The notes: a model not told the origin generated them from the letters alone. A stretch of 64,000 nt of DNA from Bacteroidota bacterium (GCA_030680835.1 JAUXUD010000053.1:62001-126000); one strand, 5' to 3'; counted from the first letter of the stretch, positions 34,701-44,570 are shown. Made by a program: numbers and translations.

Positions 34701-35147
34701 ATACGGGTCGCTTAAATCTACCCAATAGCCCATGCGGTTGGTGAGTTTGTCCCAGATATCGGTATACTTCATTACGTCTTTGCGGCAAGCTTCATTGTAT
34801 TCTGCCACTGATATCTTTTTTCCAATATCTTCCTTGGTAATGCCCAGGGTTTTTTCAACCTGTAATTCTATAGGTAATCCATGCGTATCCCAGCCTCCTT
34901 TGCGTTTTACCTGAAATCCTTTCAGGGTATTGTATCTGCAAAAAAGATCTTTAACAGCCCTCGACATTACATGGTGTATGCCCGGCAACCCGTTGGCACT
35001 GGGCGGACCTTCATAAAAAACGAATGCAGGTGCACCTTCGCGGCTGGTTACACTTTTTTCAAAAATTTTATTTTCTTTCCAATACTTCAATATTTCCTCT
35101 TCAAATGCGGGAAAATCAAGCTTTTTATATTCTTTATATTTCGTCAT
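31767..35147 (-). CDS. ileS: Isoleucyl-tRNA synthetase
   Basis: This 1126-residue class I synthetase starts at ATG 35147 (MTKYKEYKKLDFPAFEEE); the open frame extends 18 codons further up without a better start. The HIGH-type motif is PGIHH, the editing domain contains AWTTTPWTLPSN, and the KMSKR loop is GNKMSKRLGNA. Near residue 220 the peptide LIPNPSPEGDGN is encoded by a palindromic repeat inserted in frame (34471-34506), between HTVVAQFR and the editing-domain start. It is the first gene of the ileS-dksA-lspA cluster. Confidence 0.96.
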   Translation of the reverse strand: MTKYKEYKKLDFPAFEEEILKYWKENKIFEKSVTSREGAPAFVFYEGPPSANGLPGIHHVMSRAVKDLFCRYNTLKGFQVKRKGGWDTHGLPIELQVEKTLGITKEDIGKKISVAEYNEACRKDVMKYTDIWDKLTNRMGYWVDLSDPYITYENNYIESLWSLLKKLYDKGYLYKGYSIQPYSPAAGTGLSSHELNQPGTYKDVKDHTVVAQFRLIPNPSPEGDGNTFDFTGENLGNIYFLAWTTTPWTLPSNTALAVGEKITYAIVKTYNQYTHIPVTVILAKDLLGKYFPTESGDLEYDAYKPGDKKIPFQIVGEVKGKDLVGIRYEQLLPYVQPIDGDAFKVVAGDFVTTEDGTGIVHIAPSFGADDFRVARQNGIGSLTLVDKRGKFLEEVNDAIYPLGGKFVKEAYLTDEEKVIELSIQQDRLGGIIPKLDKYLSVDEIIALKLKIENKAFKIEKYEHTYPHCWRTDKPILYYPLESWFIKTTAVKERLVELNKTINWKPEHTGSGRFGNWLENLVDWNLSRSRYWGTPLPIWRTEDGSEEKCIGSIEELHAEIKKSVEAGFMESGFEIKDLHKPFVDHVVLVSSGGEKMHREADLIDVWFDSGAMPYAQWHWPFENEEIFRKNFPADFIAEGVDQTRGWFFTLHAISVLLFDSISYKNVIANGLVLDKNGNKMSKRLGNAADPFKTIEQYGADATRWYMLTNSDPWDNLKFDLEGVAESQRKFFGTLYNTYSFFALYANIDNFTYREEEIPLEQRPEIDRWILSLLNTLIIKVDIHMAGYDPTPASRAIQDFVGENLSNWYVRLCRRRFWKGEYTTDKISAFQTLYTCLNTISKLMSPVAPFYSDKLFRDLNSATGKEQAESVHLTTFPAVNQLWINPELEEQMEYAQRISSLVLSIRKKENIKVRQPLQKVLIPVIDQRIKDEIIHVKDLILAEVNVKELEFIDAIGKTIKPNFKTLGKKVGSKMKQVAAQILLFTPAEIDQIEQNGLIEMEIEGEKLEILRTDVEILSSEIAGYKVANEGKITVALDINLSDSLREEGIARELISKLQNLRKELNFEVTDKIKVKISTNNYIKNSINHYKAYICTEILAASITEEKEMPLGTEIVIDDVRLTVEILKA
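34471..34506 (-). repeat. Intergenic-type palindromic repeat inserted inside ileS
   Basis: The minus strand reads CCTCATCCCCAACCCTTCTC and then CCGAAGGAGACGGGAA. The core TCTCC-TTCG-GGAGA (34477-34490) is a hairpin. This resembles the dispersed CCTCACCCC..CTCTCC repeat common between Bacteroidota genes. It adds whole codons and encodes LIPNPSPEGDGN without shifting the frame. Confidence 0.65.
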
Positions 35148-35289
35148 TGTTTTGTTAATCTTCTTTTTTTGGGTCAAAAAATTAAAATGAGCTGAACCCA
35201 AAGTAAAAGTTGGCGAAAATAAGGAATCGCAGGTGGAATTGAAAGGAACATTAAGGATGAAAATCTAAATTTATCCGTTGTATATAAAT

Positions 35290-37638
35290 TTAATCTTCTT
35301 CAGGTTCAATCTCAACAAGCGTTGTACCCAATTCTTTTTTAGAGTTGATGTTGTTTTCGAGTGAAAGCAACATACTTGGTAGCAAAAGCAGGTTCATGAA
35401 CATGCCAAAGATTAATGATAATGAAGTAAGTACGCCCAATGCTACGGTACCCCCAAAATCGGAAGCAGCAAAAATAATGAAGCCGGCAAACAGGGCTACG
35501 GCCGTGTAAATAATGCTCGGGCCGGCTTCCGATAAACTCTCGGGAATGGCAATTTTCATATCCCAGTTATGCTTTTTGAGCGAGTGCCTGTATTTGGCCA
35601 GATAGTGAATGGTAAAGTCAACAACAATTCCATAGGCAATACTAAATATAATAATGGTTGAAGGTTTTAACCGAATGTCGAAAAAACCCATAATACCAAA
35701 TGTCATGATTAATGGAATGAGATTGGGTATCAAGGAAATCAACACCATTTTCCAGCTATAAAACAAAAATGCCATCATTACAGAAATAATTATCAGAGCT
35801 GCAATCATACTTTGTATCAGGTTTGTAATCAAATAATCATTGCCTTTTAAGAAAATAGCACTGGTACCGGTAATTTTAACATCGTATTTATCTTTAGGGA
35901 AAATACTGTCAATTTTTTGCTGAACCGATGCAGTGAGTATTTTCATTTTTTGTGAACCGATATCGGCCATCTGAACACTCACACGGGCAATCCGATTATT
36001 GCTGTCGAGCATCGATTTTAATAGACTTTCGCTTCGTTCCTGTTTGGGCAAATAACTCATAATATTTGAAATATCAACCACATTGGGTACAATATAATAA
36101 CGTTCATCGCCATCATTCATTCCCTGGTTTGCAAATTTTAAAATATCAACCACCGATATGGGCTTTGAGAACTCAGGATATTTATGGAGTTCCTTTTCAA
36201 GCCGATTAATTTTTTGCAGTGTCACATAATCTTTTACTCCGTCATTTCTTTTGGTATCAATTCTTATTTCAAAGGGTAAGGTTCCTTTTAAATGCTTTTC
36301 AAAAAACTTTAAGTCCATATAAACTTTATCCTTTTCAGGCAAGTCATCCACCACATATCCCAGGTTTTTTACGAGGGTTGAACCATATAACGAAATAATC
36401 ACCAGCCCTGCGGTTATTATATATATTGTTTTACGCCGGTTGTAAATTAAATAATTACAATAATCAAGCACCTTATTTAAGCGCACACTGTCCAAATGCT
36501 TAATATGCCTGGGTTTAGGCGGAGGTAAGTAACTGTAAACAACCGGAATAAAAATTAAACTGATAATATAAATGAGCATGATGATAATACCCGAAATAAC
36601 CGAAAACTGATCCAGAATGGCAGAACCCGAAAAGCTGAATACTACAAAACCAACTGCGGTGGTAACATTGGTTAAAAACAAAGCCAGTCCATTTTTAGAA
36701 ATGAGTCTGATAATGGCCATCATTTTATTGCCATGTTTGGTAAACTCCTGATGATAAACATTGAGAAGATAAATACAATTCTGAACTCCGATGATTACCA
36801 TTAACGGAGGCAAAATTCCTGTGAGGATGGTAATTTTATATCCAAACATAGCCAGACAGCCCATTGTGGCAATAACACCCATGCTTACAACAATCAGTGA
36901 GAAAATTACCGCACTAAAAAACCGAAAAAACAAGAAGATAAAAAGGGATGTAACCAGAATAGAAAGAAAGGTAAATATTTTAATTTCATCAGCAACTTTC
37001 GAACTCATGATGGTTCGCACATAAGGCAAGCCCGAAAGGTGCATTTCACGTCCGTATTTTTCTCCAAATTTGTTTGCACGGGCTTCAATACTTCTAACCA
37101 GGGGAATGCGCGCTTTACTGTCAAGCTGCGCTTTTTTTAGCGTAACTGCAAGTAAGGTAACATTATTTTCGGAGTTATATAACAGCCCCTCATAAAACCT
37201 CAGGGTTTTAAAAAATGTTTTAAATGAATCTACTTCATGCTGGGTTTTAAACTTGTGGTGCAGCACTGGATGAATGGTTAATTTTTGCAGCGAATCATCC
37301 CGAATCAGGGTGTATGCTTTTGCAATGGAAACCACTTTTTCTACGCCTTCTATCTCTTCAATTTCATGGCTTAAATCATACCAGTCATTAAAAAAATTGA
37401 GTTCGAAAATCCGGTCGCTTTGAACCCCGATAACCAATACATTACCATCCTCTCCAAATGTTTCTTTAAATTTTACATATTCAACATAATCGGGATCATC
37501 GGCCGGCACCATTTTTACAAAATCATAAGTCATTTGTACCTGGGTTGCAAAATATCCAAACACCAGCGTGAATACACCCATTGAAATCAGAATCCAAAAG
37601 CGGTTTCTGATAGAAAAAGTAGCTAATTTACTCCACAT
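35290..37638 (-). CDS. RND/MMPL-family transporter
   Basis: This 782-residue membrane protein has the duplicated RND layout: TM1 (residues 12-30), a large periplasmic loop, TM2-6 including the sterol-sensing-like block, then TM7, a second loop and TM8-12. It belongs with MMPL/Patched-like lipid or hydrophobic-compound exporters rather than with AcrB-sized pumps, which are over 1000 residues. Its substrate is unknown. It is a single-gene unit upstream of porZ in the divergent direction. Confidence 0.85.
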   Translation of the reverse strand: MWSKLATFSIRNRFWILISMGVFTLVFGYFATQVQMTYDFVKMVPADDPDYVEYVKFKETFGEDGNVLVIGVQSDRIFELNFFNDWYDLSHEIEEIEGVEKVVSIAKAYTLIRDDSLQKLTIHPVLHHKFKTQHEVDSFKTFFKTLRFYEGLLYNSENNVTLLAVTLKKAQLDSKARIPLVRSIEARANKFGEKYGREMHLSGLPYVRTIMSSKVADEIKIFTFLSILVTSLFIFLFFRFFSAVIFSLIVVSMGVIATMGCLAMFGYKITILTGILPPLMVIIGVQNCIYLLNVYHQEFTKHGNKMMAIIRLISKNGLALFLTNVTTAVGFVVFSFSGSAILDQFSVISGIIIMLIYIISLIFIPVVYSYLPPPKPRHIKHLDSVRLNKVLDYCNYLIYNRRKTIYIITAGLVIISLYGSTLVKNLGYVVDDLPEKDKVYMDLKFFEKHLKGTLPFEIRIDTKRNDGVKDYVTLQKINRLEKELHKYPEFSKPISVVDILKFANQGMNDGDERYYIVPNVVDISNIMSYLPKQERSESLLKSMLDSNNRIARVSVQMADIGSQKMKILTASVQQKIDSIFPKDKYDVKITGTSAIFLKGNDYLITNLIQSMIAALIIISVMMAFLFYSWKMVLISLIPNLIPLIMTFGIMGFFDIRLKPSTIIIFSIAYGIVVDFTIHYLAKYRHSLKKHNWDMKIAIPESLSEAGPSIIYTAVALFAGFIIFAASDFGGTVALGVLTSLSLIFGMFMNLLLLPSMLLSLENNINSKKELGTTLVEIEPEED

Positions 37639-37740
37639 AAAGCTGCGAAAGTAAGCAAAAACAAGTTTTAGCAGGTTAAATTACCTTAATTTGTACGATT
37701 CTTACATGCCATGTCGTTTATTTGTGGTTGAAATTAAGTT

Positions 37741-40068
37741 ATGAAGAAAAATTTAGGGTTACTTTTTACACTCGTTTTACATTTTGGATTAATCGCACAA
37801 CCCGCACTCGAAGGGTGGCGGGTACATCTTCCTTATCAACGAAACAATTCCATTACCCAGGTTGGAAATAAATTATATTGTGGCTCCTTAAGTGGCTTGT
37901 TTTCATTTCAAACAGAAGATGCCAGTGTAGAAAGGCTATCGAAATTAAACGGACTTTCTGATGTGGAGGTGAAACTGGTTCGTCACAATCCGCTTAAAAA
38001 CTGTACCGTGGTTATTTATCAAAATACCAATATTGATATTATTGACCATCAGCAAAACATCATTTATAATATTCCCGATATTCTTCAAAAAAGTATTATT
38101 GGTTCAAAAAAAATTAACCAGTTGTGGTTTTATGAAGATAAGGTTTACCTGGCATGTAGTTTTGGGATTGTAGTACTTGATATAAAAAAGAAACAGGTTA
38201 TTGATTCATATCAAAACCTGGGTCCGGGAGGAACATTGCTCGAGTTTTTATCCGTTTGTATTTTTGATCACAGAATTATCGCATGTTCCGAAAAAGGAAT
38301 TTTAGCAGCATCCCTCGAGGCTCCAAATTTAAACGACTTTAATTTCTGGGTAAATATCAATCCTAAAAAATCAAGCATGAGCGCTGCTTTTAGAGGCAGG
38401 TTGTATGTGATACTTGACAGTGTTTTATCAGTTTCGGATGATGGCAGTAATTATACTCCCTATACACAAGCCCTGGGCATGAAAATTAATATGCTGCATT
38501 ATGAAAACAACAAACTGTATACGATTGCTCCCGATAAAATATTGATTGAAAGCAGCGATGGGAGCCTGGTGACTTCAACATACAGTTACAGAAATGATGT
38601 TGTTCTCGATTCCCGCGGATTTCTTGCTATGGTTGATAATCAATACGGACTTACCATCGACAGGTCTGATTTGGGTCCGGGTAACATAGATTTTTATATA
38701 CCCAATGGTCCCTTTTCCAAAACCTTTGGGAAGATGCTTTATGCTAACGGAAAGTTATGGGTGCCCGGCGGTTCTGTAAATGAGCGTTGGGATCCGCTGG
38801 TTTATAACAGCAGTAAGTTTTATACATATTCAAACAATAATTGGTACAACTACAACGATCAAAACAGCCCATTAATAAAAGATGTTGCTGACTTTATTGA
38901 TATCAAAAAAAATCCATTCGGAAATGAACTGTATATTTCAAGTTATGGCAAAGGAGTTTTTAAAATTGAAAATGATGCGGTTGTAAAATTGTTTAATGAA
39001 AGCAATAGTACGCTGCAACACCTGGAAGTTCTCGACACAAATTATAAGCCATTGTTATCGGGTGGAATGGATTTTGATAATAACGGAAATTTATGGGTAA
39101 GTAATTATGGGGTAAGCAAACCCTTAAGTGTAAAAGTGCCAAATGGTAATTGGTATGCATTTAATATTGGAACCCTTATCGGAGGAACCGGTGGAAACGA
39201 GCTGGGTTGGCTGGTTTGCGATGATTATAACAACAAATGGGTGACAACTTTACGCGACCATGGCATCCTGATATACAATGATAACGGAACCCCTGTAAAT
39301 GCAAACGACGACAATTACAAGATGCTTACCAAAGAAACTGGTCAGGGAGCTTTGCCTTCCAATTCGGTTTTGAGTATAGCAAAAGATTTAAAGGGAGAAA
39401 TGTGGATTGGAACCACTCAGGGATTAACTATTTTAAGCAATCCGGGTGTGATTTTCAATACAAAAAATATCAATTATGATGCGAGGCAGATTATTATAAA
39501 AGTAGGCAGCAACTACGAAATATTTTTAGGCAAAGAACAAATAAACTGCATCAAAGTGGATCCATCAAACCGTAAATGGCTGGGCACACCTAACGGAGCC
39601 TGGCTGGTGTCGGAAGATGGATATACCGTAATTAAAAACTTTACCGTTTCAAATTCACCGCTATTGTCGAACAATGTATTGGAAATAGGTATTGATGAAT
39701 CGAATGGAGAAGTATTTTTTGGAACTGAAAAAGGAATCATTTCTTATATGGGAGATGCTACTGCCGGTGGAAATACTTTTGGGAAAGTTGAAATTTACCC
39801 GAATCCGGTTAGGCCCGATTTTACCGGCCAGATTTCCGTAAGGGGTTTGGCCCAAAATGCAATTGTTAAGTTTACCGATATAACTGGGAACCTGGTTTAT
39901 GAAACAACAGCCAACGGAGGATTTGCAACCTGGAATGGAAACGGGTTCAATGGCAAAAGAGTAGGCACCGGAGTATATCTTATTTTTGCTGCAAAAATTA
40001 ATAAGAATGAAAACAACAATAATGAGGTAGGTGATTCCTATGTTGGCAAATTGCTTTTTATAAACTAA
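37741..40068 (+). CDS. porZ: PorZ-like T9SS protein with two-component-regulator propellers and C-terminal sorting domain
   Basis: This 775-residue protein has a signal peptide (MKKNLGLLFTLVLHFGLIAQ) and two beta-propeller regions made of Reg_prop-type repeats (GLSDVEVKLV, NKWVTTL, GEMWIGTTQGLTIL). It ends in a T9SS sorting domain (VEIYPNPVRP to GTGVYLIFA). The length and layout match PorZ, the attachment-complex protein that delivers A-LPS to the PorU sortase in the T9SS. It implies an active type IX secretion system. Confidence 0.85.
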   Translation: MKKNLGLLFTLVLHFGLIAQPALEGWRVHLPYQRNNSITQVGNKLYCGSLSGLFSFQTEDASVERLSKLNGLSDVEVKLVRHNPLKNCTVVIYQNTNIDIIDHQQNIIYNIPDILQKSIIGSKKINQLWFYEDKVYLACSFGIVVLDIKKKQVIDSYQNLGPGGTLLEFLSVCIFDHRIIACSEKGILAASLEAPNLNDFNFWVNINPKKSSMSAAFRGRLYVILDSVLSVSDDGSNYTPYTQALGMKINMLHYENNKLYTIAPDKILIESSDGSLVTSTYSYRNDVVLDSRGFLAMVDNQYGLTIDRSDLGPGNIDFYIPNGPFSKTFGKMLYANGKLWVPGGSVNERWDPLVYNSSKFYTYSNNNWYNYNDQNSPLIKDVADFIDIKKNPFGNELYISSYGKGVFKIENDAVVKLFNESNSTLQHLEVLDTNYKPLLSGGMDFDNNGNLWVSNYGVSKPLSVKVPNGNWYAFNIGTLIGGTGGNELGWLVCDDYNNKWVTTLRDHGILIYNDNGTPVNANDDNYKMLTKETGQGALPSNSVLSIAKDLKGEMWIGTTQGLTILSNPGVIFNTKNINYDARQIIIKVGSNYEIFLGKEQINCIKVDPSNRKWLGTPNGAWLVSEDGYTVIKNFTVSNSPLLSNNVLEIGIDESNGEVFFGTEKGIISYMGDATAGGNTFGKVEIYPNPVRPDFTGQISVRGLAQNAIVKFTDITGNLVYETTANGGFATWNGNGFNGKRVGTGVYLIFAAKINKNENNNNEVGDSYVGKLLFIN

Positions 40069-40135
40069 TTTGTTTATGTTCGGTGTTTCATTTAAGCTTT
40101 GCACTTATAGATAAAAATTAATGAACAATTTATTC

Positions 40136-41137
40136 ATGAAAGCTTCGGTTTTAGAAGCTGTAAATACGCCATTCATTTTCAAAGATGTTACTAAGCCCAT
40201 TCCTCAGGTAAACGAGGTACAGGTTAAATTGTATGCAGCAGCCTTAAACCACAGGGATATCTGGATTCAAAAAGGGCAGTACGCCGGACTAAAATTCCCG
40301 ATAATTTGTGGCAGCGACGGTTGTGGGGTGATAACAGGAATTGGAGAACATGCAGATGCTAAATGGTTAAATCAAGAAGTGGTAATCAACCCTTCCATAA
40401 ACTGGGGGGATAACTCCAGGGTGCAGGCCCGGGATTATACTATTTTAGGATTGCCCGAAAATGGAACCTTTGCGCAATATGTATGTGTGCCCGAACACCT
40501 GGTTCACCAAAAACCTGCACACCTAACCGTACAACATGCCGCTGCAATTCCATTGGCGGGTTTAACAGCTTTCCGGGTTTTATTCAGCAGGGCAAAAGCG
40601 ATAGCTGGAGAAACCGTATTAATAACTGGAGCAGGTGGAGGGGTAGCCTTATTTGCCACGCAGTTTGCAATTGCTGCAGGATGCCGGGTATATGTAAGCA
40701 GTAGCAGTGACGCCAAAATCGAACAGGCCAAACAATTGGGTGCAACTGGCGGAGCAAATTATAAAACTGCAGATTGGAACAAGACATTGGCAAAAGAAAG
40801 TGGTGGATTTGACGTAATCATTGATGGGGCAGGAGGAGAGGGCTTTGCCAGGCTAACAGATTTGGCAAAACCCGGTGGCCGAATTGGAGTTTATGGTGCT
40901 ACTCAGGGAAATTGGAATTCAGGAATACCTGCAAGAACCTTTTGGAAGCAGCTTGATATTTTAGGTTCAACCATGGGTACCCCTCATGAATTTGTTGAGA
41001 TGCTTAATTTCGTTTCAAAACAACGTATCGTTCCGGTTATTGATTCAGTATTCAGTCTGGATGAAACAGAAACTGCAGCACGTTATATGGATGGTGGAAA
41101 TCAATATGGCAAGATTGTTATTGATATTGAATCTTAA
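40136..41137 (+). CDS. Zinc-type alcohol dehydrogenase/quinone oxidoreductase (MDR superfamily)
   Basis: The ATG at 40136 (MKASVLEAVNTPFIFKDV) is preferred over 40121, giving 333 residues. The GroES-like N-terminal fold (ALNHRDIWIQKG), the core NADP-binding site GAGGGVALFATQ and the SSSSDAKIEQAKQLGA strand place it in the MDR family. The Cys in IICGSDGCG and a missing second zinc-binding loop suggest a quinone-oxidoreductase-type enzyme. The substrate is unknown. Confidence 0.85.
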   Translation: MKASVLEAVNTPFIFKDVTKPIPQVNEVQVKLYAAALNHRDIWIQKGQYAGLKFPIICGSDGCGVITGIGEHADAKWLNQEVVINPSINWGDNSRVQARDYTILGLPENGTFAQYVCVPEHLVHQKPAHLTVQHAAAIPLAGLTAFRVLFSRAKAIAGETVLITGAGGGVALFATQFAIAAGCRVYVSSSSDAKIEQAKQLGATGGANYKTADWNKTLAKESGGFDVIIDGAGGEGFARLTDLAKPGGRIGVYGATQGNWNSGIPARTFWKQLDILGSTMGTPHEFVEMLNFVSKQRIVPVIDSVFSLDETETAARYMDGGNQYGKIVIDIES

Positions 41138-41166
41138 ATAGCTACAAAGCAACAAAGAAACAAAAT

Positions 41167-41238
41167 AGTAAGTAGTAAATAGTAAGTAGTAAATACGAGG
41201 TAGAAAATATTAGAATTAAATCGTACATCGTAATTCGT
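41167..41238 (+). repeat. Short low-complexity direct repeats with a heptamer trace
   Basis: TAGTAAGTAGTAAA occurs twice in a row at about 41167-41194. A single decayed CGTACATCGTAA motif near 41222 resembles the reversed heptamer units. The segment lies between convergent genes. Confidence 0.55.
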
Positions 41239-41241
41239 ATA

Positions 41242-42585
41242 TTACTTTACTACCATCACTTTTTGAAATTGCCTGACTTCATTCAGGGTAAAAGATAGTA
41301 TGTAAATTCCTTCCGCTAAATTTTGTGTGTTCAGCGTGTAGTACATATTGTTAATTTCAAAAAAATTTATGTTTTTTAGCGGCATTCCTTTTGCATCTGT
41401 TAATTCAAAATCCGGGAATGAATTTTTTGATCCAAATTCGATGTTTAATTCAGCACAAGCAGGGTTTGGATATACTGTAAATTGAGGATCAATTTCCGGA
41501 AATTCAATTTGCCCTACTGAACCGTTACATCCTGTACCTTTTAAATTAATATACCGGGGTTTTGCCAGTTCGGTTTTATATTTTAATGAAACATAGCCAC
41601 TGTTCTGTATCCTTGCCTCTCCCCAGTTTGGATAAGCACTTACCGGCCAACTGGTATTAATATAACAAAAGCCTTTTATTTCATTGTGCACTTCAATAAA
41701 GTGAAAGAATTTTGCAAACCAATTGTTCCAGTCATCAATCCCATCATTATTATTTGCACTGATGTTAATTCCTTTTGCCGAAGTTTCACTCAGGAAAACC
41801 GGTTTTCCCTTTGCTCTTGCCATAGCAAGAAACCGCTCCGACTTGCCTTTTTTGGTTATGTTTCTTGCGATTGAATCAGGTAAAGCCTGATCGAAATGAA
41901 CCGCATCGAATACATCCAGTCCAAACCAATTAACATAACTATCTCCCGGATACCAGCGTGGACCTTTGCTGTCAACTGAGTCGAAATCATTGGCGGCATC
42001 AGGTTCATAACACCAGTTTGTTGCAACAGAATCCCTGAACCCGCGTGCGGCAAACATGTTTACAATTTTTTGAAACATAGTTACATACAAATAAGGGTGA
42101 TAACCTCCGCCATTCCAACCGGGACCCTGTCCGTTAAATTCTCCGCCAATGCGTAAAAACATGCTTCTGTTGCGATTTTTACAGAGGGTAATAATACTGT
42201 CAATGATCCAATCGTATTGATTGGATAAAGCGATGATGCTATCTGTTGGAACTACATTGGCACCAATTTTCCCGACAAAAAATAAACTTAATTCGGGAAT
42301 ATATCCAATAGAATCTGCCGAATGTAAAAAATCATTAAAGCCTGCCAATGCAAAATTAGGGCCCCGTTCACTGGGTATTCCCATAAAAAATCCCCGAACA
42401 GCTGGGTGGAGTATTGTGTCGTTTAACGCACCCAGATAGCCGGAAAGAGTTTTGTCATTATCAAAATTCATGGTTTGCACGCCATGATAAACGCATGTGT
42501 TATTGGGTTCAAGCAAAGTATGATTTTGCCCAAATACATTCATTATTATAATGAGAAACACAATCAATATTAAGTATTTTTTCAT
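41242..42585 (-). CDS. Secreted GH26-like glycoside hydrolase with T9SS sorting domain
   Basis: This 447-residue protein has a signal peptide (MKKYLILIVFLIIIMNVFG) and a TIM-barrel catalytic domain. The acid/base RIGGEFNG has Glu149, and the nucleophile strand PVFLSETSAKG has Glu267. The pattern fits the GH26 beta-mannanase clan (GH-A). A C-terminal sorting domain (FPEIDPQFTVYPNPAC to the end) marks it for the type IX system. The polysaccharide substrate is inferred only. Confidence 0.75.
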   Translation of the reverse strand: MKKYLILIVFLIIIMNVFGQNHTLLEPNNTCVYHGVQTMNFDNDKTLSGYLGALNDTILHPAVRGFFMGIPSERGPNFALAGFNDFLHSADSIGYIPELSLFFVGKIGANVVPTDSIIALSNQYDWIIDSIITLCKNRNRSMFLRIGGEFNGQGPGWNGGGYHPYLYVTMFQKIVNMFAARGFRDSVATNWCYEPDAANDFDSVDSKGPRWYPGDSYVNWFGLDVFDAVHFDQALPDSIARNITKKGKSERFLAMARAKGKPVFLSETSAKGINISANNNDGIDDWNNWFAKFFHFIEVHNEIKGFCYINTSWPVSAYPNWGEARIQNSGYVSLKYKTELAKPRYINLKGTGCNGSVGQIEFPEIDPQFTVYPNPACAELNIEFGSKNSFPDFELTDAKGMPLKNINFFEINNMYYTLNTQNLAEGIYILSFTLNEVRQFQKVMVVK

Positions 42586-42622
42586 GCTGTTAATTTTTAA
42601 GTTTTAAACGTATTCAATAATT

Positions 42623-43393
42623 TCAATGTACGGTATTTGAATTAATTCCTCGGCTTTTTTTAGCTGATTTTTTATTTAAGTAATACACAAGTAATTTATT
42701 TGTTCCATGCCTGAACCGGGCTTCACAATCTTCAATTTTCCCATCATATTTCAATGCTTTTGGAATTCCAAATATAAATATTCCTTTCCCTTTTGCCATC
42801 CTTTCCAACTTATTGAGTGCACATTGTGAATTATTTTTGAATAATGTATCCAGGATGTAGCATTGCTCATTTTTTCCATAAGTTGAGTCCCAGTTTTTGG
42901 CTTCTTTTCCCTTAAGTATGTGACTTGAGAAATATACTTTTTTTAACTGTGGAAATGAAAATTCAAATGCTTTTTTGGAGCCAACATTAATAAATGCTAC
43001 CACTTCCTTATTTCTCACAATAAAAAAGCGAATGAACCCGCAATCTAATTTCGAAAACTGGCCTGCAACAATAGCTGCCAATCCAATCCATTTGATTTCA
43101 TGCCCCATTTTTACCCTTTCATTGTCAAACCATAAATAAAAATCCCGGATCTGGCTTACTGTTTCATATTTTAGATTTCCATTTTCTAAATTAAAATTAT
43201 ACAAATTTGCTTCTTTCCAAACCATACTTTGTTTTATTCTGTCTCTTTTCAGCCAACAGCCTTCCTTAAGAATCGTATTTCCTGTTTCTTTCCTATAAGA
43301 TTTTAAATTTTTCCATTCCTGTGCAGTACAAGGTAGCGGAATAAATAAAATGAAAATGGTAAGTGTTACAATAATTAAATTGGTTTTGCTCAT
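42623..43393 (-). CDS. Secreted protein of unknown function
   Basis: The ATG at 43393 (MSKTNLIIVTLTIFILFIPLPCTAQEW) gives a clean signal peptide, so the longer frame starting at 43420 is not used; this gives 256 residues. The mature part is basic and rich in aromatic residues, with eight cysteines or fewer and no recognised motif. It is transcribed in the same direction as the GH26-like gene, 37 bases upstream of it, so the two are likely co-transcribed. Confidence 0.6.
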   Translation of the reverse strand: MSKTNLIIVTLTIFILFIPLPCTAQEWKNLKSYRKETGNTILKEGCWLKRDRIKQSMVWKEANLYNFNLENGNLKYETVSQIRDFYLWFDNERVKMGHEIKWIGLAAIVAGQFSKLDCGFIRFFIVRNKEVVAFINVGSKKAFEFSFPQLKKVYFSSHILKGKEAKNWDSTYGKNEQCYILDTLFKNNSQCALNKLERMAKGKGIFIFGIPKALKYDGKIEDCEARFRHGTNKLLVYYLNKKSAKKSRGINSNTVH

Positions 43394-43550
43394 AAATTGC
43401 GCTTTAACTAATTTACTCAAATTTATACTTCAGCAGGCACTTTTTTTAATTTTTTATTATACAGCACTGAATGGAAAAAACCAAGCAATAAAACTATCAT
43501 ATGTTAAATCTCATACTTAATACCTCATAATTTGTACCTCATACGCCGTA

Positions 43551-43568
43551 AATTGTACATCGTACATT
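43551..43568 (-). repeat. Short remnant of the heptamer array
   Basis: AAATTGTACATCGTACATTT contains about two reversed units of the GTACGAT/GTACAAT array. It lies 34 bases before metF. Imperfect ACCTCATA repeats precede it. Confidence 0.55.
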
Positions 43569-43601
43569 TTTTTTACTATTTTGCGCCCATTAACAAATGC
43601 A

Positions 43602-44555
43602 ATGAAAGTAACCGAACATATCAGTAACGCTAAGGATACCTTGTTTTCCATAGAAATTTTACCACCCTTAAAAGGGAAAGATATCCATTCAATTTACCAT
43701 GGCCTTGATCCCTTAATGGAATTTAAACCTGCTTTTATTGATGTTACTTACCACCGTGAGGAGTTTGTATTACGCAAGCGGAAAGATGGCGGCTTCGATA
43801 AAGTATATACACGAAAACGCCCGGGCACTGTTGCTATTTGTGCGGCTTTAATGAACAAATACCATATTGATACAGTACCCCATTTAATTTGCGGGGGGTT
43901 TAGCAAGGAAGAAACCGAAAACGCATTAATTGACCTTCACTTTTTGGGGATAGACAATGTACTGGTTTTGCGTGGCGACAATATAAAAAATGAGGCACAT
44001 TTTACACCTGAGCCGGATGGCAATAAAACATCTCTTGAACTGCTCCAGCAGGTAATTGCCATGAACAAAGGACTTTATCTGGATGAGGAACTTGAGAATG
44101 CTTCTCCGTCTGATTTTTGTGCAGGTGTTTCGGGTTATCCCGAAAAGCATTTCGAAGCACCCAATATGAACAATGACCTGAAATGGCTGAAACAAAAGGC
44201 AGATGCAGGTGCCGAATATATAGTGACACAAATGTTTTTTAATAATAAAAAGTTTTTTGAGTTTGTTGAAAGTTGTAAAAAAATGGGTATCAGTATACCG
44301 GTTATTCCGGGAATGAAACCAATAACCACAAAGAAGCAATTAACCGTATTGCCTAAAATTTTCCACATTGATATGCCCGAAGATCTGGTTACCGCAGTTG
44401 AAAATTGCAAAGACGATAAGGCTGTAAAACAAGTGGGAATAGAGTGGGCCATTCAGCAATCAAAAGAATTGAAAGCGGCAGGCGTTCCTGTTTTGCATTA
44501 TTATACCATGGGTGTAAGCGAGGTTACAAAGGCCATTGCAAGCAAAGTGTTTTAG
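43602..44555 (+). CDS. metF: Methylenetetrahydrofolate reductase
   Basis: The ATG at 43602 (MKVTEHISNAKDTLFSIEILPP) is the start, giving 317 residues. The enzyme reduces 5,10-methylene-THF to 5-methyl-THF for methionine synthesis. The barrel contains FSIEILPP (FAD-binding), RGDNIKN and a QMFFNNKKFFEF stretch. The length is normal. The next gene begins 15 bases after its stop. Confidence 0.94.
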   Translation: MKVTEHISNAKDTLFSIEILPPLKGKDIHSIYHGLDPLMEFKPAFIDVTYHREEFVLRKRKDGGFDKVYTRKRPGTVAICAALMNKYHIDTVPHLICGGFSKEETENALIDLHFLGIDNVLVLRGDNIKNEAHFTPEPDGNKTSLELLQQVIAMNKGLYLDEELENASPSDFCAGVSGYPEKHFEAPNMNNDLKWLKQKADAGAEYIVTQMFFNNKKFFEFVESCKKMGISIPVIPGMKPITTKKQLTVLPKIFHIDMPEDLVTAVENCKDDKAVKQVGIEWAIQQSKELKAAGVPVLHYYTMGVSEVTKAIASKVF

Positions 44556-44570
44556 TTAATTTTGGCAGCT